Shown here piece by piece: positions 49,720 to 61,700 of a DNA stretch of 64,000 nt. Under the pieces are notes generated by a model, which was not told where the DNA came from, made no database searches, and saw nothing but the letters and a program-made list of their open reading frames with translations. The stretch comes from Phoronis australis (Eukaryota > Phoronida > Phoronidae). A program made the position numbers and the translations under genes. The stretch's first letter is position 1. Each line of letters begins with the position of its first letter. The stretch covers positions 1,198,811 to 1,262,810 of the forward strand of contig NMRA01000007.1 of NCBI GenBank assembly GCA_002633005.1, in the 5' to 3' direction.

Positions 49720-52700
49720 GTTTGAGAAATCGTGCTTTTCACGCTTGTGAGATATTTAAAAGAAGTGAGCACCTGTAAGAAATGCTTGCACGTCTGTGAT
49801 AGGCATCGCCCTGGATGCCGCATGCATACTGAAGCGTGTTCAACAGAGTGAGCGCCCGCTAGCGTGTAGTCGCGAACACAAGGAACAGCTCCTGAACAGC
49901 TGTGAGCGCTCACTGTGCGATCCAGTATGGCGACTCTGAAGCAGATTGTGTTGAACGTCTTAGCCGATGAGCTTAACACTAACAGTCCTTCCTATGGCGT
50001 ACTGAGCGATAAATACGATTAATCTTTGCCAATATTAATATCGGCAGCCCAAGACAACAACCGTGAAGGCTTTGGAATGACAAGAATCGAAAATTACGCT
50101 TAGGAAACTGCCGTCCTCGCTACAGCGACCCACAATTTAAGTCGCACTTTCGGATGAGTCAGTCAACTTTTGAGGTTATTTTTGGTGTTGCAGAACCATA
50201 ATGGGTTCATATGTTGCAGACGTGAAGCCTTCGCAGGACGCCATCTTGGAAATCTAAGTGAACATGCTCTCGATGTTGTTCGCGAGCGCTAACATAAACA
50301 CAGCTGTTGAGGACAAGGGCGCTCAAATCGCTCGTGGGCGCTCACTCTATTGAACACGCTTCTGGCGATAACACAGGCGTCCTCAGCTTCTGATCGTCCC
50401 CAATACACAACATATGATACTACAAGGTATGACACTCCGGACTTCAGCCGTCCATAGCAAACACAAAACTCAATGAATTTACACAAATCAGAGGTTCAAC
50501 AAACCATTAGGAATTGTTCTTTCTCCCAATACCATTTATGGTGTCCTGCTGCAATGAGTTTGCAAGAAATTGGCAACTCACTGTTGTGTTTTGCTTGGAA
50601 ATTAGCCTCATTGCAAACATATGTGAAGCACATTTCTGAAGCATCTTTTGAAGTATTTTTTATTTCAGTTATTTTCAAAATTGTAAATGCTTTTAAATTT
50701 TAAGTCACGCTTGCCGCTATATGAATCAGTGACATCACGTAGTTCTCAGCTCAGATGGAATTTCATGGTGTGCCACTATTTTATTTTTTAAAAGAACCCA
50801 TTTGGTTGCAGATTTGATAAATCATGTTTTATCGGTTCCAAAGTTTCAGAAAGGCATGGTGGGGTCTTGTAAAACTGTTTGAATGACCTACGTTTTCCAT
50901 ATGTGGCATATGTAGATTGACTTGTCAAACCCAGAGCTATACCAACGTTATGATTGATTAACACTGATTTGACTCAATAAGAATCTGTTGAAGTTCAGTA
51001 CTCTCTTCTCATACTTCAAACGCTCTTTCTGACTCCTACAATCAGAATTTTTTCAAATAAAGAATGTTGGCGAGGCACAGTTTTGAAAGGTAGGTGGGGA
51101 TTATAAACATATTTATTTATACTTTACCTTATATGTTTCCAAACATAGACATCGAGGAATCGACAAGTATTTTTAGTCTGTATATTAAAAGAATTGCTAT
51201 GGAATCGCAAACGACTTGGTGCATTCTGAACGCATGTCCCCAAAGCCATTAGTGTTAAGTGAACCAAGAGTGCATGCGACTTTTCGCAAGCATGTCACGC
51301 AAACTAAATCAAAGAGTATCGGTATACAGACGTATAGCACACCTGCCCTCAGATCTCGAAAGGTTAAATTAGAATTTAAGTCTGTGTATTATGTATCTGT
51401 CTCGAAGAAACCTGCTAGCACGTATTGTATTGTCTGTATTTGTTACAGATTACCGTGGTGAATGTTCTTCATTTTGTATGGAAAATTATGAATTTTTGAT
51501 GAGCTTAGTAAGTTGAATCTTAAAATTTGTTCTCATTTGTCAAAATTATCTTTCATATAGTTTTTAATCCCCAACACCGCACGTGGTCACTTTTCAGTTA
51601 TTGCATCAACGCATTGTTAGCTAATCAATTGATTTTTTCTCTCAGACACTGCAAGTCAATCTACATAATGCCATACATGGAAAAAAGTAGGTCATTCGCA
51701 GTTTCACATGACACACCATGCCTTTCTGCAATTTTGGAACGAAGTAAGCAAGGCTGGGAATTGGTTCTCAAAACTGGGACCTATTCTTTTTTAAACTTGT
51801 GGTTCATGAAAGTTCATGAATGATCAAAGTCTTGGTATGGTTTCAACAACACGACTGCAAAAGCTGCTTGCAGGGTGCAAAGTCACCTATTCGGACCCAA
51901 CATCAAATGCAATGTAAAATTAATTCATTTTTTTGAAAGCACACTTTTACAGTTGTAAAAATGAACTGACAAGCCGGATGGATGCATTAATGTAGCTTGG
52001 GTGTCCATCCCCGGCGGTGAGACACCATTGTTTTGATTGAAATGGAATCCAATCTTTTGTTTTTCAATACCTTTCCCTATAATTACACAGTCATGATAAT
52101 GCCACGGATCAAATGGAGTTCTTTGATGCTTCAAAAGGAATATTCCTAGCTAACATGTGGAAATTTGATTTGATTCAATTAGTGCTGTGTGGGTCTTTAA
52201 GACGTAATTATTTTTACACCGCTTTATATTTCTCTGGTGGATGTGCACATCAAGTGGCTTTGTATTTTGGGAGATCCAGGTTATTAATTCTGTTCATCCA
52301 AAGAAAAACATACATTTTCCTGTAACTAAGCGGTCCGTAATATTTGATGAGAAAGCTGGTTATAATCAATAGTCTTGTAAAGCCTATGTGAGGCCAGGCC
52401 ACCAAGGTTGTAACGTAATGGAACAGTGCCAAAATGAAGACGTGTATAATTACATATTAAGCAATTTCTATCGCTATCTATCTACCTGCCTTCCATACAA
52501 AAAAAATAACTTTTGACTTAAATCACCGACCATTTTAGAATTGATCTCAACTTGTTTCGTTTTTAAATTAGAGGTGATTTATGGACATGGAAGAAACTGA
52601 CAGTTTCAACTTTGTTATTGCTTGCAAACAAGGATAATTTATGTGCAAGTCTGATCTGCAATTACAATTTAAGGTCATGTAAGACTTTGTAGCCAAATAT

Positions 52701-55700
52701 CTACATAACTGTCAATTTTAACTCAGTAAAAGTAAATATTTTCGGAAAGTGGAAACCCTGTAGAATTTGATTTTTGACTTTTTATCAGTCTGTCTTAAAT
52801 TGGGTCAAATGATCATGTCTTTTTAGTAAAATTTAATAAATAAGAAAGGTTCACTAATAGCAAAACTACAGTATCAATAACACGACCAAATTTCGTGTGA
52901 TAAAAATGTTCAAGATGAAATCTCAATAAACGCTGCTAGCTACGTAGTTTTCTAAATTATCCTTTCATTTTCATTTTATGCAACTTTTAAGTTTTTTTCC
53001 TTTAAGACCATAAAAGCAAAAGTAGAGCTTTTTAAAAACAATTCCTTAAAGACGTATCGGAGAACAGTGCATAATGCCTGAAAAATTCATAAGAATCCGA
53101 TCAGCAATTAAGTTTATGTAGAACCAAACAAAAATGCCCAAATTTGGGCATTTTTGTTTGGTTCCCCATAAACTTAATTGCCATTTCTTTCCACGGCTTG
53201 AAACCAGTTCTCAGCTGACTATAGGGTGAGATCAGTTTTATAGGGGAAAGGGGACTAAATTAAAAGTTACTAAATCTTTAAGTAGAAGGCCGACACAGGT
53301 AAACAGCAGCTTTAAGGCTTGCAAGGTTACATACAATAAAATTTCGCAAAGTTACCTCACAATATGGCTAGCGAGGGAAAAGTTATTCTGATATTCTTTG
53401 TACATTATAAATAGGTCCAACTTAATGCTGATTACCATTTTCAAGTTCGGTATTGTGGCTACCAGCAAACAGTATGACGAAAATTGTGAACATAATTTGC
53501 ATGACGTTAAAAGTTTTTGAAAAATAAAATGGTGGCAATTATTTTTGTCTAAAATTGGTGAGGTTTTAACATTGGTGACCCGCTAATTTTGTCCTTGTCC
53601 ATATAAGCATATTTGAAATTTACTGTTTGTTGGGCAAGTGATGATTTCACTAGAACTTTTTCTTAATTTTGCCCCATTTTTTCTTCATTTGCCTGGCTTT
53701 TTCACTGCTTTTGCCCAAACTTGAAGGCAATTACCCCTCTCCAGCAAACAAACCGTACCTGTCCATCTCTTGACTATTGTTTGTCCAGTCAGAATTCAAT
53801 CATCTTATATATCATTTACGCCAGTTTCACTTCTCTTGAATTGTTTGATTTATGTCCTACGTGGTAATAGACCTCTTAAAATATTCTTTTTTTGACCGTG
53901 CAAGAAATAACTTTGATATTTTTAACCAATGCTGTTTTATATTTATGTTTATATTCATATTTACAGTTTCTTGTAGTTGGTAATTTTCTGAAAAAGTAAC
54001 ATATTGAAGTTCCTGTGATCCAGCCTTTCTCAAAAAACTAACTGCCATTACAAAGCTGGTTTCAACATCTTTCGTACGGTCTCAGATTCGAGATGTTTTC
54101 TGGGTTGAGTAGACGTGACTTGTGTCGTTGTACGAGACCAAAATGAATAAGGGACTGTTCTCAATAATTGTTATTTTTACGAGTCCAAAAGCACTTTAGG
54201 AGAGAGGGGGTCAAGGCTTGCTGCCAGAGTCTGCTTTTCACATCAAAAGACAATTGAAAATGCAGCTTTTTTGCTTTTTCTTATGTTGAAATATGATTAA
54301 ATAATTAGCCAGCAACTGAAATATCCATGTACAACATATCACAAGACTGCACACCTGTTGTTTCCCACTTTTCATGCTGCAAGAAAACAGCATCAATTAA
54401 ATTTAAATTTTACTCAAAACCACTTATAACAAAATCATCCGTTTGTCAGGATGTGACTGTATACTTGATGTGTATGTAGTTTTTGCGACAACTGGCCAGT
54501 GATGATGCCAGTAGAAATTTTTTGTGGTCACGCTTAGGATGTTCTTAAAACATTTTGATTTCCCTGTGCTCTTTCCTCTTGATGGAATGGTGGATTGGGA
54601 AATTTCCATTTTCCACAGGGAAAACGCTTTATTTTGTGTGGGGAGAATACTTTATATTCCACGGGGAAAGTGCTCTTTTATTGTCTGGACATGCTCGTTT
54701 TTGTTGCAAAAATGTCTCATTTTTACAAGTGAAAAAAATGTCAGATTACAAGCATAGCATTGAGATGTTGTAGTTTAGGATTGAACACAGTGAATGAAAA
54801 TAACCGCTTTATTTTGCCATGCTACAGTGCAAACTTCAACGTCTTTGTACGCTCTTATTTTTACACTCTTGAAAATGGCAATAACAGGCCCTAAGATGGC
54901 TTGTCGCAGTGAGTAATTTTATATGCTGAGTGTCGTCTCATGCAATACAATTTGACAGAATCCTCTACCAGCTCAGAAATTCTTTCCATCTCAGTAAGAA
55001 AAAAATGAGACCAGTTTTACATTTGATTTAAGTCGCAACTTATTTTCTCTTACTGAGGTTTTTAACAGCTTTTCACAATACATTGCAAGTTTATTATGTG
55101 GTATCATCTTCAAAACTGCATGTTTTTTCCACAACATCTAAATACATGCAAAAAATTAACTTATGACTACTGGACTATAAAACAAACTTCCTGATGTTGT
55201 GGAGCCACCTGAGTGAGGATTAATGATTGTGGTTCCAGCGAAAATTTAGGCATCCTCTGTCAGTGTTTGTTGACAACACCTGAAAGGACCTGGACCGTAA
55301 GTCAGATATTTTAAATCCGACACCTTCATGTTTATTCAGAGATTGTCAGAAAGTTTGTTTTATAGTACTATCAAGTCCAGTAGTCATGAGTTATAACTTT
55401 TTGCATCTATTTATTCACCTGGATGAATCTTAATATCCATCGTTTAACAACTGCTAAGTTTTAGTTATTAGTTTTCGTGTGACTTCGCTCTGATTCTAGC
55501 ATATTGGTATCGGCATATGTGAACAAATTAAGTCAATTACAGAAGCGATGTTTCAGTTTGTTCGATGTGAAATTAAGAACTATTTTGTCAGTTTCTTGGC
55601 AGATGTACTTGTATTTCTAGGAGAGTTTGCATACCATGGTCACAGAGTAAAAGTCTACGACAGCAACTTACCAGCTTTGAACAGCGTGTTTGATCGAGTG

Positions 55701-58700
55701 GAAGAAGACAAGAAACAACTGTTGCAAGATGGACTTATGGCACACAAAAATTTTATTGTACGTGAGTTACGCATTTTTTGAACTTGCGCTTTGGTAGTAT
55801 ACTACAAAGCTACAGTGTGAAAACGTACATTTGGAGAATGTATTTAATGAGACTCTAAGTTTTCCCACTTGTTATAAGTAAGCAAGTCTCATACGGAACG
55901 TATAACAGCAATTGGAATAGGGAATTCTCGTAAATTACAGACCTTTATTTGTTTTACGATCAGTATTTTTAACCATTAGATGATAAGAAATGAAGTTCAC
56001 TTAATCAACAGCGGCAAACATTTTGTTAGTGGATCACGAGAACGTCAAAGGATGTACTATTATATATTGCTCGATGATAGTTTTTTTGGCATCAGTGAAT
56101 TTTTATGTAATCTGTAAATCCACTGTCATCATGATGACTAGAGAATTGTTACATGATTGTCACTGACAGGGTCAGATCCTATGTATGAGTCAACTAGAAG
56201 AGGCAGTGCGAGATGCAGAGTTTATCATTGAAGTTGTACATGATGATCTACCTATTAAATTGGACCTGTTTGAAAGTAAGTCTGCTTTCATGGTTTCGTT
56301 TTTTGTTGTTAGTAACTATGGTAAAAATTTTCTAGTTTGGAACAGTGAAAAATTAAGTATTTTGCTCAAAGTCGGAGCTTATCCATACTCAACTTTCAAT
56401 TTTCCTAAATGGAAATGATATTCTTAATAAACATCAATGTGGTTTCAGGAAATGTCACTCTACAGAACTTGCCTCGCTTGAACTTTTAGACCGCATTTGT
56501 TCCCATCATGGTAATGACATGAATCCCGTGGTCATCTTTCTAGATTTCTCTAAAGCTTTCGACACAATAGACCACCAAATACTCTTGCAAAAGATAAATC
56601 ACTATGGTATTACTGGAGTTGAATATACACTGTTTAAAAGTTATCTCTCAAACCACACCCAATATGTTTCACTAAGTGATACAACTTCCAGTTGGTTACC
56701 AATATCTACCGGGGTTCCCCAAGGCTCTGTCCTTGACCCACTTCTCTTCCTAGTTTACATAAATGATCTTTCGTTTTCTTCTCCCATGGACACACTTCTT
56801 TATGCTGACGACACTTGCCTCGTCACACCTTACAAACTGACTGAATCTTCCCAACACAGCAATTAACCACCATCGACAACAACCTTAAATCTATTTCAGA
56901 CTGGTTTTCCATGAACAAACTTTCAATTAACACATCAAAAAGTAAATTAATGATCTTCCACTACCATCAAAAGAAAATTGAAAAATGTATTATTCCCACC
57001 ATGCAAAACAATATGTCATGTGAACAGTTTTCCTTTCCTTGGTATTACTGTTGACAAAAACCTCTCATGGTCCCCCCACATTAACCTCAACTCAAGCAAA
57101 CTTAACAATCTCGGTGGACTCTTATACAAATTGAAATCTTATCTTCCTCTTCCAGCTCTCAAGTTGATATATAATTCACTTGTCCTCCCACATTTAAACT
57201 ATGGCATTGCAACTTGGGGTTTTGGCAACACTAAGAAACTTCAGACAGCCCAGAAGAGAATCCTCAGGAATATATCAAATTCCAGTTATAATTCTCACTC
57301 TCTGCCCGCATGTAAGGAATTTCGCTTCCCTCTACTTCAAAACATCTTTAAAATCTCAACTGAAAATTTTACTACAAATTCCTCAATAATCAGCTTCCTA
57401 AGTATTTTTACACTAACAACTTCTTTAGTAAACCCATCCAATATAAACCAACCAGACACAGTAAAACTCCTACATACCTGAATTAATACTCAGCTGCTAT
57501 ACCGACAATACAACCCAAAATTTTAATTCCTCCGTCCAACAAATTGTCATCAAGAGCCTGTATTAGTTTTGAGATTCCTCGACTTATCAATAACAACGAA
57601 ATACCAGTCTCTGCTCTAAATATAATAAAAACACATTCTTTGCAAGCATTCTCCAGGTTCTTAACCAATTTTATTATTAGCAACTACGATCCAGTTTGTC
57701 ATATTTCTAATTGCTTCATATGTAACAGTATCTAATTGTATTCTCAAAATCTCCTGAGCTGCCAGTCTACTTCTTGGTTCCTTGCGTGTCGGTCGTTTTC
57801 AGCACTAATTCACTTTGTCTTCTTAAGGATTCCTACTGAGTTTTGCATTTCCATTTATTTATTTTGTACAGGGGACCTTCTTATTAGCAGTCAATAACCT
57901 TTGGAAGGCCTCCTAATTGAAATCAAATTTTAATTATTGTATTATTATAATGTAATGTAAATAAAATATAAGTGTTTTCTCTCATGTAGACAAAGCGAGC
58001 AGACAGTGATAATATATCTAAGCAATTACCGTAATCGTTCGGGTTAACGCCCTGGGCGGTTAAATTGGCAAACCCAAAAAATCGGGGGTGGGCGGTTAAC
58101 CAGACATGGGCGCTTAAACGTGAAATTTCAAGAAATCCAGGGTGGGCGGTTAACCGAACATGGGCGCTTATTACGACAGGCAACCGCCCTGGGCGGTTAA
58201 TCTTACCTCGTACTCGGAACGCGTAGTACTTTTCAAAGAGCGTTATCGTCACGTCGCCACATGACGAGAAAAATGTCATAACAGCGGATGATCCCAACAA
58301 AGATTCTCTTGCCCTCAGATTAGTTATTCACTGTTAAATTTACAGAATTACTGAGTAATAGCCCCGTGGCGTCCTGCGGTCTTGTTACTTTGCCCTCTAG
58401 AGCGCAGACGACCAGTGACCACGCAGCCTCTACTTGGATTGCAACTATTTTAAGATGTGACCTTGTTAAAGTGCGCGCGTGCAAGCTTCACGTGTTGCAG
58501 AGGTCACAGCAGACATCAAATTTATGGTTGCAGTCTCGTACTGAGCTGCCAAGTTCATAGTCTGAGAGCAGTTTTAAAATGAGTTGTAATAAAAGTTTGA
58601 AAAACTTAATTCAGATGTTTTTTGTGTTTAGGATGTTTATAGTCGACACTCTGTGACTCAATGACATTTTCAGCGTATGGTTCTGCGGCTAGCTGTTTTA

Positions 58701-61700
58701 TCTCGACCGCCCGGCATTGCTCACTTGCCGTTGCGCCAAACATGCTCGGCAAAGAATTAGGCCTAAGACAAGAATCGGTGTTAAGCGGCCGTGAGCTACT
58801 CGTCAATCAAGAATAAAATTTCGAGCCACGACATAAATATGTGATAAAACGCCACAAAACAGCGATGTTTCAATTCATTCTTAAACAATCGCCTTACCAA
58901 ACTTCGTGGTGGAAAAACATTTATTTTTCATGCAAGATGTCCAGATTATCCTATTTATATCACTTGCAATAGGCCTATCGCACTGCGGCACTGTTCGGTC
59001 TCGCTGTTAGCAAGCAATGTCTCAGTCGGCTGACAGTCGTGACTTGGAAATGCCGTCAAGTAATAAAACGGCCTCTTCCAATATGCATCTCGTTTTTTAT
59101 GGCCAAAGATAGCGGCGGGAATCAGCACGCACGTAGGGCCTACGAGTGAGCACCTGTCAATCACATGTTGATGTCAAGGTAACATGCACTGCAAAGTGTG
59201 GGAACTTGCGCACGTGCACCAAAATGACTACAAAGTCACACATCAAAAGAGAATAGCCCTAAGTAACAAAAACGGGCGTGACTATGTACTTTTAAGCTGT
59301 TGTTACGAAAGACCCAGTTCTTTACGATATTCCTCCGTTGCCAATGTTCCCCAAAACTGCGATGTCAAGTCTATTCCGATATTTCCCGCTCGATGCTCCC
59401 TAAGCCCATGCCCGTAGCTAGCTGTGTGCATCTCCTACCCACTATCGCCAATTTTCAGTCAGTCTACGTCGTAGATATTTCAGACTCGAATGGTAAGAAA
59501 CTGGCCAATGTATAAACAAAATTATTCTGGATGGCAAAAAGGGGATGTGGAAACGATATTTCACAGTCACGCTTATACGTGGGGGCTGACGCAAGAAAAA
59601 ATAAAGAACAGCCAGCGACAATAGTTAAATCTGGTAACGCCAGTTTGACTGAGATGCAGTAAGCAAAAAACAAAATTTGACTAGCTGTTTTTTATTACTT
59701 CAAGATCATACACAAACAAACATTATTGCCAACCTTTGAATTCAGAAATCGATAGGCAGCAACGAAATCGGTAACCCAGTAAGGCACTTGTACTGTCCCT
59801 TCGGTCGCCACACGTCCTCTACAACCCGGCAGTTACATTCATCAAAATGAGAATTTGAAATCTTTCCGTGAGTTGTGAGATTTCTTCAAAATACGAGAGC
59901 TTCCCACCTTAAGAGAATTTGGAGGGTTGGCAAAACCATTGTCACATTTGTCTGGCCTGATTTTTTCGAATATATATTTTATCTAGTGCACTGCAGACCG
60001 AAACTCAGTGCGGCAGACAAAGTCGCTGAAAGCGGAGGTTTTGACGCCGGCGCCGTTCTTAAACTTTGTAAACATGGGAAGAAAATAAAGTGACAAAAAC
60101 GTTAAAGTATTATATTTTGAAGTGAGTCCATGACCCAAGACAAGAACTCCTTACTTGTATTGTAATTCACATTGCTAAACCACCGTCTTGAAGGCCCGGC
60201 GTTGTTACGCTCATTGTGATCATCGATCTTTTTGTAAAAGTCGGGGAATCACCGTTTCCTTAGCACTGGGCGCTAAATCTTCATTCTTTAAAAGTACGGG
60301 ATGGGCGCTTAACCGAGAGGTGGGCGCTTAACTGGAAATCTTCAAAAATCGTAGGGGGGCGCTTAACTGAGCAGTGGGCGGTTAAATCGAAAATCCACCT
60401 AAAGTAGGGGGTGGGCGGTTAACTGAGCATGGGCGTTAACCCGAATGATTACGGTAAGAACATGGCATTCTAATAAGAGACGAGAAAAGAAAATTAGTGA
60501 TCGTGTATTAAAACAAAAATATGGGTCAACCTCAGGGGCGAAATCAGATCATGTGGACCAAAATAGAGCAATGTTGTCCAATGTTAGTTAAAGTTTTGTA
60601 GCGATATTTTCACAAGAGTTTCTGCCCTAATGTCAAAGCATTACAACCTGTTCTTCTTTTGCCAGGGGTCTCTCATCTGTGTAGTCCAGACACTGTAATA
60701 GCTTCCAACACACTACGACTTGATATTAATGAAGTAGTGGACAGGACAAGCAATAAAGAGGTACTGTAGTTTCTGAATTCTGTTTTCCTCTACTTTCTAT
60801 TTCTATATTCTATATTTCTTTATTCTATGTTTCTTTATTCTCTATTTCCATGTTCTCGATTTCTGTATTCTCTAATTCTCGATTATCTATTTTGCTGTTC
60901 TCTATCTATCTATTCTCTATTCTCTGTTCTCACTAGGTAGTAATTTGCAGAAGTTGTGTTATGCTTATCTTGTGTGTGAATTTCATGAAAAGTCCCAATT
61001 GTCAAATCATTTGATAGAGTTTGTAGGATATAATTCTCACTGGCGTTTCATGAAACTCTTAATTCATGAAGCGCATGATGGAGCTGATTCAGGATGTTGA
61101 CCATGGGGTCCAACATTCGGGTCACTATAGTTTTTCCATTACAGTTGTTGCGAACGTTTTGTCCTGTCAGCACGCCATCTTTTGGCCACTTCACCTGACC
61201 TAATGACTAAGTCTGAAAAGATTTCTGCCCCTACCTTGACTCGAATCCAGGACCTTCTGCTAACCATGCAACTGAGCCATCGGGACCACTGGTCAAACAC
61301 AGAAATCCAATCAGACTTAGTAGTGGGCGTCTTACCCTTGATCTCCATTGTGTGTATAACTATATCTATCTCAATATGGCGTGGAAATATGTTGCGAACA
61401 TTTTGTCCCATCAGCACACCATCTTTTGGGCACATCACGTGCCCCAGTCGGGGGCAAAAATCTTTTCAGATTTAAATTCATTAGGTCACGTGATGTGGCC
61501 AAAAGATGGCGTGCTGACGGGACAAAATGTTCGCATCATATTTCCACGCTGTATTGAGATAGGTATATTGTTACAGTTGTTGTAAACGTGGCATAGCAGG
61601 GAGTTGTTATAAAACCAGGAATGGTATATTACAGATGGTTGCGACATCAGCTTGTTAGGCCAAAAAACAAAATTGGTTCTGGTCTTTACCCACCTCATTT

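Larger units (their letters stand above)
49720..55620 (+). other. 3HCDH-family gene intron 1 (5.9 kb)
   Basis: Starts with a foldback element that carries a Harbinger-like transposase scrap (49795-50375). It also contains a MITE-like copy at 52535-52760 and a perfect-stem palindrome at 53105-53180. The remaining sequence is AT-rich, with no supported exon. Confidence 0.6.
56276..60665 (+). other. 3HCDH-family gene intron 3 hosting two mobile elements
   Basis: Holds a truncated LINE (about 56417-57960) and a 2.4-kb TIR element (58029-60454) separated by only about 70 bp. The acceptor is TTCTTTTGCCAG. Confidence 0.75.

Noticed and set aside
61240-61300. Possible tRNA gene on the minus strand
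   Set aside because: Same reasoning: the tRNA-like head is part of a dispersed SINE and lacks a full tRNA fold.
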